From contig JADYYH010000061.1 of NCBI GenBank assembly GCA_020853775.1, forward strand, positions 1 to 34,131: a stretch of 34,131 nucleotides of DNA, written 5' to 3'. The position numbers and the translations under genes were made by a program. The DNA comes from Nitrospira sp. (GTDB lineage: Bacteria; Nitrospirota; Nitrospiria; Nitrospirales; Nitrospiraceae). The notes under the pieces are model-generated. The model was given only the letters and a program-made list of their open reading frames with translations. It was not told the DNA's origin and did no database searches. This document shows, in pieces, positions 19,115 to 27,434 of the stretch. Numbering within the stretch: position 1 is the first letter of the stretch; every line of letters begins with the position of its first letter.

Positions 19115-19654
19115 ATGATCCGGACCTTCCAAGGCATCAAGCCCACCATCCCCGAATCCTGCTTTATCGAAGACACGGCGGTCATCATCGGCGACGTCGT
19201 GATGGGCGAAGAGTGCAGCGCCTGGTTCCATGCCGTCATCCGCGGGGATGTGAATCACATCCGCATCGGCCATCGGACCAACGTGCAGGACCTCTGCATG
19301 TTACACGTCACGCACGACACGCACCCGCTCATCATCGGTGACGACGTCACCATCGGCCACCATGTGGTGCTACACGGCTGCACCATTCACAATCGGGTGC
19401 TGGTTGGAATGGGCGCCATCATCATGGACGGCGCCGTGATCGGGGAAGACTCCGTCGTCGGCGCAGGAGCGCTGGTCACGGAAGGCACCATCGTGCCCCC
19501 GAAGAGCCTGATCCTGGGATCGCCCGCCAAGGTCAAACGCCCGGTGACCGAGCAGGAACTCGCATGGATCCGGAAATCGGCGCAGAACTATATTCGATAT
19601 TCCCGCCAGTACCTCTCAGGACCGGATAAACCACGCCCGGGCTTTTGGGTCTAA
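19115..19654 (+). CDS. Gamma-class carbonic anhydrase family protein
   Basis: This is a left-handed parallel beta-helix protein of 179 residues built from hexapeptide repeats such as VIIGDVVMGEE and AVIGEDSVVGAGA. Histidines in LHVTHDTH and IGHHVVLHGC match the zinc ligands of gamma-carbonic anhydrases (Cam, YrdA, PaaY group). Known members form trimers. Many YrdA/PaaY-type members have weak or no carbonic anhydrase activity, so activity here is not certain. It is divergent from rimO with 84 bp between the start codons. Confidence 0.88.
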   Translation: MIRTFQGIKPTIPESCFIEDTAVIIGDVVMGEECSAWFHAVIRGDVNHIRIGHRTNVQDLCMLHVTHDTHPLIIGDDVTIGHHVVLHGCTIHNRVLVGMGAIIMDGAVIGEDSVVGAGALVTEGTIVPPKSLILGSPAKVKRPVTEQELAWIRKSAQNYIRYSRQYLSGPDKPRPGFWV

Positions 19655-19684
19655 CAGCGCCACCACAACAATCCGTGTCGCGCC

Positions 19685-20383
19685 TTATCCGATTTGTATC
19701 AAACAGATAGGATCACCGACAGTAGGTGAGGCGTACGTGCGCTCATCAAGCCGGTAGGGAATGCCTCGCCGATGGCACCACTCGGCAACCCACACCGCCT
19801 CTTCAACCGTCGTCGTCACCAAGCCCGGCACCGTCAACCGGCCCAGGCACTGATCGACCAATCGGGCGACCGTGCGTTGTTGCGTGACAAACTTTTTCGC
19901 ATTGAAGGTCACGGGATTCGCCCTCCCGTAGGACAGTACCGATAATTCCGGAAAGCGTTCAGGGTCATTCAGCACACTGACCAGCCACAAGTGATCCACC
20001 CGCTGTTTGACCGAACCTGCATCGAGATGCTGAAACCGGATGGGGAACTCGCCGCAAGCACGATTCAGGACCAGCACTTCCTGCCGCCGTAAGTTACAGG
20101 CCACCACTCGCCGATCCAACTCCAGGGTTTCCATCACCAACGGCGGAATCTCCGCCACGCCGGCACCGACATACAAACTGGCGCCGCCTGGCTTGAGCCG
20201 GGCTTTTAGCGCCATGGCGACCTTCGTCCCCAGACGCTGGCAGGGCCCTCGCTTCGCTGCCCAAAACTCATCACCGCCCTCGTCGCAATAGATCGGGCCC
20301 AGCCGGGCATAGTCGAGACGCGCAAATATCTCCTTGATCGCCCGCCTGGTGGCAGGGTCTACCGTCACAATCTTACGCGCCAT
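19685..20383 (-). CDS. Conserved-looking unknown, possible Rossmann/methyltransferase fold
   Basis: From the ATG at 20383 the protein has 232 residues and begins MARKIVTVDP; the frame is open to 20416. A GGASLYVGAGVAEIPPLVME segment (about 66-85) looks like motif I of SAM-dependent methyltransferases, with strand VVACNLRRQEV next to it that could be motif II. The remaining methyltransferase motifs are not clear, so the fold call is a suggestion only. No signal peptide or membrane helix is visible. It is on the same strand as argB, 223 bp away, and convergent with the carbonic anhydrase gene. Confidence 0.65.
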   Translation of the reverse strand: MARKIVTVDPATRRAIKEIFARLDYARLGPIYCDEGGDEFWAAKRGPCQRLGTKVAMALKARLKPGGASLYVGAGVAEIPPLVMETLELDRRVVACNLRRQEVLVLNRACGEFPIRFQHLDAGSVKQRVDHLWLVSVLNDPERFPELSVLSYGRANPVTFNAKKFVTQQRTVARLVDQCLGRLTVPGLVTTTVEEAVWVAEWCHRRGIPYRLDERTYASPTVGDPICLIQIG

Positions 20384-20606
20384 GTTTCTCCGTCCTGGCC
20401 AGGTCGATGAGGACATGGCTCCATCCTGAACTGTTCATGACACTATCCATGCTCCTCATGAAATAGGCGACGAGGCAGACGACCGGGAAGTGCCAGGCCT
20501 TCCGCTCGCGCCCATGCAATCCTGGCCCCATTCGATAGCCGAGAGCCGGAAGCTCGGGTGCCCACTCACTTGTGGTTGAAGTGTACCTGCGTGGTTGGTG
20601 CACGGA

Positions 20607-21503
20607 CTACGCGACGATCTCAGTGCCGATGCCCTTGTGGGTGAAAATTTCCAGCAAAATGGCATGGGGCACACGCCCATCGACGATATGCGCTTTTCCT
20701 ACACCGCCGGCCAAGGCATCCAGACAGGCATGCACCTTGGGCAACATCCCTTCGCTGATGGTGCCACGCTTGACCATGCGCTGCACGTCTTTGCGGGAAA
20801 CCGTCGAGAGATGGCGGCCATTCGCATCCCGGATCCCCTTCACGTCGGTCAACATGACCAGCTTTTCCGCCTTCAGCGCCGCGGCGATGGCTCCGGCGAC
20901 CAGGTCGGCATTGATGTTGTACGTGTTGCCTTCCCGATCCGTTCCAATGGGCGCAATGACCGGGATGTAGTGATCCTCCTGGAGCTTCAAGAGCAACGTG
21001 GGATCGATCGACTTCACGTCGCCGACGAACCCGAAATCCGCGTCGCTGTCGTCGGTATCGATGTCCTTTTCGATGCTTTCCGCCCAGGCCTTCGCCGTCA
21101 ACGGCTTGGTCAACATCAACCCGCCGTCTTTGCCGCTCAACCCAACGGCCTGGCCGCCATGCCGATTGAGGAGATCGACGATTTCCATATTGATCCTGCC
21201 GGCCAACACCATCTCCACAATTTCCATCGTCGCGGCATCGGTCACCCGTACTCCATGCCGAAACTTCGCCTCCATACCCAACCGATCCAGCATCTGGTCG
21301 ATTTGCGGACCGCCGCCATGCACCACGACCGGGTTCAGCCCGACATACTTCAGCAACACGACATTCTGCGCGAACCGCGCCTTGAGCGAGGCATCCGTCA
21401 TGGCATGCCCCCCGTACTTGATGACAACCGTCTTGCCCTTGAACGTCCGAATGTACGGCAAGGCCTCAATCAGCACGTCGGCTTTCTTAATCAGTTTGTT
21501 CAT
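20607..21503 (-). CDS. argB: Acetylglutamate kinase
   Basis: This is the second enzyme of arginine biosynthesis, which phosphorylates N-acetylglutamate with ATP. Residues 22-33 (KGKTVVIKYGGH) hold the first ATP-binding lysine and glycine loop, VVHGGGPQI follows, and KLVMLTDVKGI and GTISEGMLPK are C-terminal family blocks. The 298-residue length is normal. The N-terminal region is compatible with the arginine-inhibited class (extra N-terminal helix KADVLIEALPYI), but this is an inference. It is the last gene of the trmFO-xerC-hslV-hslU-argB run, 28 bp after hslU. Confidence 0.96.
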   Translation of the reverse strand: MNKLIKKADVLIEALPYIRTFKGKTVVIKYGGHAMTDASLKARFAQNVVLLKYVGLNPVVVHGGGPQIDQMLDRLGMEAKFRHGVRVTDAATMEIVEMVLAGRINMEIVDLLNRHGGQAVGLSGKDGGLMLTKPLTAKAWAESIEKDIDTDDSDADFGFVGDVKSIDPTLLLKLQEDHYIPVIAPIGTDREGNTYNINADLVAGAIAAALKAEKLVMLTDVKGIRDANGRHLSTVSRKDVQRMVKRGTISEGMLPKVHACLDALAGGVGKAHIVDGRVPHAILLEIFTHKGIGTEIVA

Positions 21504-21531
21504 GCGTCACTCCTCGCTCTGCCTGGTCCGC

Positions 21532-22935
21532 CTACAAAATATAGCGGCTGAGGTCCTGATCCGTCACAATATTGAGCAAACGTTCCCGGACGTAGGCGGC
21601 ATCCACCACCACCGTCTTCTGTGGCAGTTCCGACCCTTCAAACGAGACCTGTTCGAGCAGCCGCTCCATGATCGTAAACAGACGCCGTGCGCCGATATTT
21701 TCTGTGCGCTCATTGACCTGCACCGCCGTTGCGGCAATTTCCGCCAATCCATCCTCGGTGAATTCAACGGTGAGCCCTTCCGTCGCCATCAATGCGTGAT
21801 ACTGGCGCACCAACGCTCCCCGCGGTTCGGTCAGGATACGAACAAAGTCTTCTTTGGTGAGCGGCGCCAGTTCGACGCGTATCGGAAACCGGCCTTGGAG
21901 CTCGGGAATCAAATCCGATGGTTTGGCGACATGAAAGGCCCCCGCGGCGATAAAGAGGATATGGTCTGTCTGCACGGCACCATGTTTCGTGCTGACGGTC
22001 GATCCTTCCACAATCGGCAAGAGATCGCGTTGTACCCCCTCACGGGAGACGTCGGGGCCCATCGCGCGCTCACGGCCGGCGATTTTGTCGATCTCGTCCA
22101 AAAAGACGATGCCGGTCTGCTCCACTTTGCTGATGGCTTCCCGCACCACCTCATCCATATCGATCAGTTTCTGCGCTTCCTCTTGAGTCAGATGCTTCAG
22201 GGCATCGGGCACTTTCATCAGTCGTTTCTTTTTCTTCCCCTGGAACATGCCGCCCAGCATGTCGCGGAGGTTCCCTTCGAGATCTTCCATCCCGCCTGCG
22301 TTCGACATCACCCCGAGCGGGAGGGCGCGTTCCTTCACCTCGACCTCTACCGATCGCTGATCCAGCTTGCCCTCGCGCAATTGCAGTCGCAGCTTCGAGC
22401 GCGTGGCGTCCGGCGACTCAGTCGGCTCCGCGGCGTCGGCCCGCGAGCCGGCATGGTCGAATCCGGGCGGGACTGAACGGGAGGGCGAACCGGGCAGCAG
22501 CACATCGAGCAGCCGTTCTTCCCCCAGCCGCGAGGCTTTCTCCTGCACGTCCTCCAAATGTTTCGTCTTCACCAGACTGATGGCCTGTTCGGTGAGATCA
22601 CGAATGATGGATTCGACGTCCCGTCCCACGTAGCCAACTTCAGTAAACTTCGAGGCTTCCACTTTGATAAACGGCGCTTCCGCGAGTTTTGCCAACCGCC
22701 TGGCGATTTCTGTTTTCCCCACGCCGGTCGGACCGATCATGATGATGTTCTTCGGCATGACTTCATCGCGCAACTCCGGAGCCAATTGCTGCCGGCGCCA
22801 TCGGTTGCGCAACGCAATCGCGACCATGCGTTTGGCATCCTGCTGGCCGATCACATAACGATCCAGCGCCTCGACGATCTGCCGTGGCGTGAGACTATTC
22901 ACATTGAGCGGACGGGACGTGGATTCGGTGGTCAT
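21532..22935 (-). CDS. hslU: ATP-dependent unfoldase HslU (ClpY)
   Basis: HslU forms a hexameric AAA+ ring that unfolds proteins and feeds them into HslV. Walker A is GPTGVGKT at 68-75, Walker B is [10 protein letters not shown], and the C-terminal DLSRYIL tail is the segment that docks in HslV. The pore loop GYVGRDVE is present. The I-domain has an RMA-rich/proline-rich linker (about 145-175) that is longer than usual, giving 467 residues against 443 in E. coli. It follows hslV by 13 bp. Confidence 0.97.
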   Translation of the reverse strand: MTTESTSRPLNVNSLTPRQIVEALDRYVIGQQDAKRMVAIALRNRWRRQQLAPELRDEVMPKNIIMIGPTGVGKTEIARRLAKLAEAPFIKVEASKFTEVGYVGRDVESIIRDLTEQAISLVKTKHLEDVQEKASRLGEERLLDVLLPGSPSRSVPPGFDHAGSRADAAEPTESPDATRSKLRLQLREGKLDQRSVEVEVKERALPLGVMSNAGGMEDLEGNLRDMLGGMFQGKKKKRLMKVPDALKHLTQEEAQKLIDMDEVVREAISKVEQTGIVFLDEIDKIAGRERAMGPDVSREGVQRDLLPIVEGSTVSTKHGAVQTDHILFIAAGAFHVAKPSDLIPELQGRFPIRVELAPLTKEDFVRILTEPRGALVRQYHALMATEGLTVEFTEDGLAEIAATAVQVNERTENIGARRLFTIMERLLEQVSFEGSELPQKTVVVDAAYVRERLLNIVTDQDLSRYIL

Positions 22936-22948
22936 GACAGGGCTGATC

Positions 22949-23485
22949 CTAACGCGTGAGCGATTCGATCACAATCTGTTGGTTGGTATAAATGTCGATC
23001 CCGCCGGCAATCATCAGCGATTCCTTCACGATCTGCTCGGCGGCCAGGTCGGAGTGCGCCAGCAGGGCACGGGCGGAAGCCAAGGCGTAGGGTCCACCGG
23101 AACCGATGGCTAGAATGCCGTCCTCCGGCTCCACCACGTCTCCCGTGCCGGAAATGATAAAGGAGTGATCGAGATCGGCGACCGCCAGCAGCGCCTCCAG
23201 ACGACGCAAGACCCGATCGGTCCGCCAGTCTTTCGCCAACTCCACGGCAGCCCTGGTCAGGTTACCGCGATACTCCGCCAGTTTCGCCTCGAACTTTTCA
23301 AACAACGTAAAAGCATCGGCCGTGGCGCCGGCGAAGCCGGACAAAACCGTGTCGTTGTGCATCCGCCGCATCTTCTTGGCATTATGTTTCATCACGGTGG
23401 TGCCGACCGTGACCTGCCCGTCACAGCCCATCGTCACCTGATGGCCCCGTCTGACACATAAGACCGTGGTCGAACGAATCTTCAT
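22949..23485 (-). CDS. hslV: HslV (ClpQ) protease subunit
   Basis: HslV is a proteasome-related Thr peptidase that makes a double hexamer capped by HslU. The N-terminal [14 protein letters not shown] aligns with the processed TTIVxVRR of other HslV, so the catalytic Thr would be residue 6 and a 5-residue leader must be removed. [12 protein letters not shown] and [18 protein letters not shown] match the family. The 178-residue length is normal. The start overlaps the xerC stop in ATGA, so the two genes are coupled. Confidence 0.96.
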   Translation of the reverse strand: MKIRSTTVLCVRRGHQVTMGCDGQVTVGTTVMKHNAKKMRRMHNDTVLSGFAGATADAFTLFEKFEAKLAEYRGNLTRAAVELAKDWRTDRVLRRLEALLAVADLDHSFIISGTGDVVEPEDGILAIGSGGPYALASARALLAHSDLAAEQIVKESLMIAGGIDIYTNQQIVIESLTR

Positions 23486-24444
23486 TGCGAGCCCTTCTGC
23501 TTGTTCACTTCTCCTGCTTCCCCGGCAGTGCCGGCACGGGGGTGCGTGCGATCGTATAACGCGAGTAGCTGGTCGGTCGCAAGATGGGTGTATTTTTGCG
23601 TCGTACTGAGCGACACATGCCCCAGCATCTCCTGGATGGCGCGCAGGTCTGCGCCTTCATCCAACAGGTGCGTGGCAAACGAATGTCGCAAGGTGTGCGG
23701 ATGAATCGCTCCACCGCTCAGTTGCCCCGAATATTTCGCCACAATGCGGGCAACCGTCCTGGTCGTCAAACGCCCCCCGCGACGATTGCGAAACACGGCC
23801 TCGATATCCTGCGCCGCCCGTGGGTTGGATCCCGAGGCAACCGCGACGGGAGCCTGAGCATGGTAGGCATCGATGGCCTCCAAGGCGAGGGGACTCAACG
23901 GGATCACTCGTTCTTTTCGTCCTTTGCCGCGCACACGCACCACACCTTCACTGCGACTGATGTCCTCACGATTCATGCCGACCAATTCACTGACACGCGC
24001 GCCGGTGGAATACAGGGTTTCAAGAATGGCGCGATCGCGCAACCCTTCCCGCGCTTCTGCGGGGGGGAATTCCATCAATGCCCCGGCATCGTCTTTCGTG
24101 AGCACCTGAGGAAGGTGTTTGGGTAGCTTCGGCGCACGCACATCTTCCGCCGGATTGGCCTGCAGGCGACCGATACGAACCAGATAACGAAAGAAGCTTC
24201 GCAGACACGCGAGTTTTCTGGCCAGAGACGTGTTCTTCTCTCCCCCGCGATCACGCGAGGCGAGAAATTCACGAATCACGCCCGAGTCTATCGACTCGAC
24301 CGTCAGCGTGCCATGAGGCTTCAGGACGGCCAGTGCAAAGGCGTGGAACTGGGCCAGGTCGGAGGTATAGGCACGAATGGTTTGGGGAGAGGCGCCTTCC
24401 TGAACGGCCAGTACCTCTAGGAAAGCCCGGATTGCGCGATCCAT
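23482..24444 (-). CDS. xerC: Tyrosine recombinase XerC
   Basis: This is the chromosome-dimer resolution recombinase, working with XerD at dif. The N-terminal SAM-like domain (about 1-90) includes [12 protein letters not shown]. The catalytic domain shows Arg in STGARVSEL, Lys in [11 protein letters not shown], HxxR in [12 protein letters not shown], His in [10 protein letters not shown] and Tyr in KYTHL, so all active residues are present. The length is 320, slightly longer than usual because of a tail after the Tyr. The start overlaps trmFO by 28 bp. The gene order with trmFO and hslVU identifies it as the housekeeping Xer rather than a mobile-element integrase. Confidence 0.94.
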   Translation of the reverse strand: MDRAIRAFLEVLAVQEGASPQTIRAYTSDLAQFHAFALAVLKPHGTLTVESIDSGVIREFLASRDRGGEKNTSLARKLACLRSFFRYLVRIGRLQANPAEDVRAPKLPKHLPQVLTKDDAGALMEFPPAEAREGLRDRAILETLYSTGARVSELVGMNREDISRSEGVVRVRGKGRKERVIPLSPLALEAIDAYHAQAPVAVASGSNPRAAQDIEAVFRNRRGGRLTTRTVARIVAKYSGQLSGGAIHPHTLRHSFATHLLDEGADLRAIQEMLGHVSLSTTQKYTHLATDQLLALYDRTHPRAGTAGEAGEVNKQKGSQ

Positions 24445-25733
24445 GCGTCAAAATCCTCAACCGCTCGTTGCTGGATGAGACGCCGCTTCTGCTCCTTGTC
24501 GCGCGTCTTGACGGTAACTGGCGGGAACAATCCGAAATTGGTATTCATCGGTTGAAAATGCGCTGGGTCGCTCTTAGTGATATGCGCCATCAGACACCCG
24601 TGCGCGCTATTCGGCGGCGGGGTGACGAGCGGTTGACCAACCAGACCTCGGGCCGCATTGATACCGGCGAGCCCCCCCATCGCAGCAGACTCAGTGTATC
24701 CTTCGACACCGACCAATTGTCCGGCAAAGAATACGGTGCCGCGAGACTTGAGTTGGAGCGTATCGCGCAACAGCTGCGGCGAGTTGATGAAGGTGTTGCG
24801 ATGCAGACTGCCGAGTCGCAAAAACTCGGCCTGTTCCAGTCCGGGAATCATTCGAAAGACTCGCCGCTGTTCGGGATAGGTCAGCTTGGTCTGAAATCCG
24901 ACCATGTTGTAGCAGGTGCCGTGCGCATTTTCAGTACGAAGCTGCACCACGGCATAGGGCCGTACACCCGTTTTGGGATGTTCGAGCCCAACCGGTTTCA
25001 GCGGACCAAACTGCATGGTCTGCCGCCCGCGCTCGGCCATGACTTCGATCGGAATACAGCTTTCAAAGTAGGCGACTTTCTCAAACTCTTTCGGCTGAAC
25101 CTTTTCTGCCGCCATCATCGCGTCGTACAACGCATTATACGCCGCTTCATCCATCGGGCAGTTCAGATAGTCGGCGCCGCCCTTCCCGTACCGCGACGCG
25201 CGATAGACGATGTCCATATTGATAGAGTCCGCGTCGATGATGGGCGAGATCGCATCGAAAAAATAGAGGTGTCGTTCGTGAGTCAGTTCGCTGATAGCCT
25301 TCGATAACTTTTCCGAAGTGAGCGGACCAGTCGCAATGATCGTCACGGCATCCGCAGGGATCTCCGTCACCTCTTCGCGCATGACCCGAATATTGGGATG
25401 TCCTTCCAGCGCCTGCGTGATGGCACGTGCGAAGATGTCGCGATCCACCGCCAGTGCCGAGCCGGCCGGCACACGTGCTTCCTCCGCCGCGCGAATCACC
25501 AGCGAGTTGAGGCGACGCATCTCACCCTTGAGAATGCCGGGCGCATTGAGCGGGTCCATCGAACCCAATGAGTTCGAACAGACGAGCTCGGCCAGATCAC
25601 CTGTTTTGTGCGCCTTCGTCATCTCTTTGGGACGCATCTCGTAGAGTGTGACCTTAGCGCCGCGATGTGCCGCCTGCCAGGCCGCTTCCGAGCCGGCCAG
25701 ACCGCCGCCGATGATGACGATGTCTTCACGCAT
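24417..25733 (-). CDS. trmFO: Methylenetetrahydrofolate-tRNA-(uracil-54) methyltransferase
   Basis: This folate- and FAD-dependent enzyme makes ribothymidine at position 54 of tRNA. The FAD-binding [11 protein letters not shown] is at residues 9-19, followed by YEMRP, then [15 protein letters not shown], all typical of TrmFO (Gid). The C-terminal part with [25 protein letters not shown] is the second FAD motif. The 438-residue length is normal. It heads the xerC-hslVU-argB transcript, and its promoter is clear in the DNA upstream. Confidence 0.96.
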   Translation of the reverse strand: MREDIVIIGGGLAGSEAAWQAAHRGAKVTLYEMRPKEMTKAHKTGDLAELVCSNSLGSMDPLNAPGILKGEMRRLNSLVIRAAEEARVPAGSALAVDRDIFARAITQALEGHPNIRVMREEVTEIPADAVTIIATGPLTSEKLSKAISELTHERHLYFFDAISPIIDADSINMDIVYRASRYGKGGADYLNCPMDEAAYNALYDAMMAAEKVQPKEFEKVAYFESCIPIEVMAERGRQTMQFGPLKPVGLEHPKTGVRPYAVVQLRTENAHGTCYNMVGFQTKLTYPEQRRVFRMIPGLEQAEFLRLGSLHRNTFINSPQLLRDTLQLKSRGTVFFAGQLVGVEGYTESAAMGGLAGINAARGLVGQPLVTPPPNSAHGCLMAHITKSDPAHFQPMNTNFGLFPPVTVKTRDKEQKRRLIQQRAVEDFDAWIAQSGLS

Positions 25734-25768
25734 GAATGGGAAACCTTTGAGAAGATGGAAGGAGGCTC

Positions 25769-25798
25769 ATTGTAAGAATCGCCTTTTCTCGATGTCAA
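25769..25798 (-). promoter_or_regulatory. Sigma70-type promoter of the trmFO operon (TTGACA - 18 - TACAAT)
   Basis: On the minus strand TTGACA (25798-25793) is a perfect -35 and TACAAT (25774-25769) has 5 of 6 matches to TATAAT; the spacer is 18 bp. The start would be near 25762, leaving a leader of about 29 nt with AAAGG before the ATG. Confidence 0.65.
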
Positions 25799-25896
25799 GA
25801 AAACCCACGACGGATTTGATCTCAACGGCACCGCCGAGCGAACGTTGGGCTCCATCCAGAAGCCTGCCTCCGGCCTGATGACCGTCGTACGATGTG

Positions 25897-25926
25897 TTGC
25901 TCCTTTTTGCCGGACCGTGGTAGACT
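25897..25926 (+). promoter_or_regulatory. Probable promoter of tRNA-Val
   Basis: TTGCTC (25897-25902) and TAGACT (25921-25926) are 18 bp apart. The start would be near 25933, a few bases before the tRNA. Confidence 0.45.
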
Positions 25927-25938
25927 CTCGACCTGCTC

Positions 25939-26013
25939 GGGCGATTAGCTCAGTGGGAGAGCGCTTCCTTCACACGGAAGAGGCCACAGGTTCGATACCT
26001 GTATCGCCCACCA
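25939..26013 (+). tRNA. tRNA-Val (anticodon CAC)
   Basis: A complete cloverleaf can be folded: acceptor GGGCGAT (25939-25945) with ATCGCCC (26003-26009), D arm GCTC/GAGC, anticodon arm CTTCC/GGAAG with loop TTCACAC giving anticodon CAC, and a T arm ACAGG/CCTGT with loop TTCGATA. The discriminator A and an encoded CCA end follow. It reads GUG codons. The gene is the apparent integration target, because the adjacent integrase gene is convergent and overlaps its 3' half. Confidence 0.95.
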
Positions 26014-27091
26014 ATTTTTCAACGACTTCCACGACAGCACTCTCAGACACGCGCAACACTGTGGTCATTTTTGTGTCACGGTGTGACCGTCGGTCCAAAA
26101 TCTCCACTCCATCTCGCAGGCTTTCCGGGTAATGATGCGCATAACGTTGCGTCATCAGCGGCGACTTGTGCCCGAGGAGCCGTTGCACCTTGTAGAGATC
26201 CACTCCCGCCTGGACCAGGCGCGTCGCAAAGGTGTGGCGGAGGTCATGGAAATGGCAGTTCACAATGCCCGCTTTGGCCATCGCAGGCCGCAACGCCCGT
26301 CGCAGATGGTTGGGATCTAACCGTGTCCCGGCGAGACTGGGAAAGACCATCGCGGTTTTGATGTGCCGCACTTTGGCCTTCTCCGTCAGGAGCGCCATCA
26401 CGGTATGATTCAAGGGCACTGTCCGCCGCTCCCCGTTTTTGGATTCAAACACGGTCGCAGTCCTTCGGAACAGATCCACTCCAGCCCAGGTCAGTGACAG
26501 GATCTCGCCCAACCGCATTCCGCTATGCAGCGCGAACACCACGAGCTCGCGTAGCCATGACGGACAGGCATCGAGCAATCGCGCCTCTTCATCCTCCATG
26601 AGCCACCGATCTCGTTTCGTCGCGCCCTTTTCGAGAGACACGCGACTGACGGGATTGTCTCGGCACCATTCCCACTCCCGCTTCGCCAGGCTGAAGGCCT
26701 TTCTGAGACAGGTCAGCTCCCGATTGATCGAGGCCGGTTTCACCCCGGCAGCATACCGTCGACTTTTGTACTCCACGATCAGCTTGGGGGTAATCTCGCC
26801 AAGCGTCCGGTCTCCGAAGAAGGCACGGAAACGCTTCAGGAAGGCTTGCCCGGTTTGTCGGCTGGCCAATTTCACGAGATGTTCTCGCTCAAAACGATCC
26901 ATCAATTCCGCGAAGGTCCGAGATTGTTCCTCCGCCCGGTCGAAATACTGCCCTTCGATCAACTGCACTTTGACTTTCGCCATGATGGCATCCGCCAAGG
27001 CTCGATTCGATGACCCTGTCGACCGGCGAATTCGTTTCCCTTGAAACACAATATTCATCCACCAAATATTCCCTCGCTTAACGAGCCCCAT
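25970..27091 (-). CDS. Tyrosine-recombinase integrase of the tRNA-Val element
   Basis: The 373-residue integrase has an N-terminal arm-binding start (MGLVKRGNIWWMNIVFQGKRI), a SAM-like core-binding domain (about 58-145) and a catalytic domain with Arg193 (GMRLGE), Lys218, His282 and Arg285 (HDLRH), His308 (LGHKS) and Tyr317 (QRYAHH). The ATG at 27091 is chosen: it has AAAGGAG 8 nt upstream, while the open frame to 27175 adds unrelated residues that overlap the HTH gene. The last 12 residues, GDTGIEPVASSV, are the antisense of tRNA-Val, and the stop codon lies in its anticodon loop. It overlaps the AlpA-type gene by 14 bp, so they are coupled. It belongs to the mobile element and is distinct from xerC. 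Confidence 0.93.
   Translation of the reverse strand: MGLVKRGNIWWMNIVFQGKRIRRSTGSSNRALADAIMAKVKVQLIEGQYFDRAEEQSRTFAELMDRFEREHLVKLASRQTGQAFLKRFRAFFGDRTLGEITPKLIVEYKSRRYAAGVKPASINRELTCLRKAFSLAKREWEWCRDNPVSRVSLEKGATKRDRWLMEDEEARLLDACPSWLRELVVFALHSGMRLGEILSLTWAGVDLFRRTATVFESKNGERRTVPLNHTVMALLTEKAKVRHIKTAMVFPSLAGTRLDPNHLRRALRPAMAKAGIVNCHFHDLRHTFATRLVQAGVDLYKVQRLLGHKSPLMTQRYAHHYPESLRDGVEILDRRSHRDTKMTTVLRVSESAVVEVVEKLVGDTGIEPVASSV
26057..26078. repeat. 22-bp direct repeat, left copy (inside the integrase gene)
   Basis: The sequence begins CACTGTGGTC and ends TTGTGTCA. It is identical over 22 bp to 33951-33972 and diverges at once on both sides. Here it encodes DTKMTTV near the integrase C-terminus on the minus strand. 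Confidence 0.85.
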
Positions 27092-27392
27092 CGTTGTTCT
27101 CCTTTCCAAGAGGGCTCGCTGTTGGTCTGGCTTCCCCGTGGCGAGGAGTATAGAGGGCACGTTTGGCCTCCACAATCAGGTGGTCTACGTCACCAGCTTT
27201 GTGGCGAGACACGCAAGGAGGCCTGTGAGTGGGTGTGGCAGCAAAGCCGTTCAGCCATGCCTGGATAGCCTCAGGTTCAAAGCGGACGAGGCCGTGAATA
27301 CGACGGCACGGGATTTTATTCTCAGAAACCCAGAGATACAGTGTGGACGGCTTGATGTTGAGCCAAGCCGAGAGCTCTTTGACGGTAAGCAT
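27078..27392 (-). CDS. AlpA/excisionase-type helix-turn-helix protein
   Basis: The first 50 residues are a MerR-like winged HTH of the excisionase family (HTH_17): LTVKELSAWLNIKPSTLYLWVSE for the helix-turn-helix, then KIPCRRIHGLVRFEPEAIQAWL. The C-terminal half (about 52-104) is polar and has no recognisable domain. Such proteins control integrase expression or direct excision. It is in the correct position, just upstream of and overlapping int. No strong ribosome site is seen before the ATG. Function as excisionase or regulator is inferred. Confidence 0.8.
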   Translation of the reverse strand: MLTVKELSAWLNIKPSTLYLWVSENKIPCRRIHGLVRFEPEAIQAWLNGFAATPTHRPPCVSRHKAGDVDHLIVEAKRALYTPRHGEARPTASPLGKENNDGAR

Positions 27393-27434
27393 ATGCAGAT
27401 ATACCGGGGGAGTCTCGCGACACCCCCAGTCCCC

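Noticed and set aside
20384-20606. Possible small genes between the methyltransferase-like gene and argB
   Set aside because: Two overlapping minus-strand frames exist but have no ribosome site, no recognisable composition and one overlaps the start of the next gene.
25939-26013. Short plus-strand att duplication of the tRNA 3' end within the window
   Set aside because: I did not find a second copy of the T-arm/acceptor sequence up to 34131, so attR must be outside or lost.
27092-27175. Longer N-terminus of the integrase
   Set aside because: The extra 28 codons overlap the HTH gene and do not match integrase starts; the ATG at 27091 has AAAGGAG in front.
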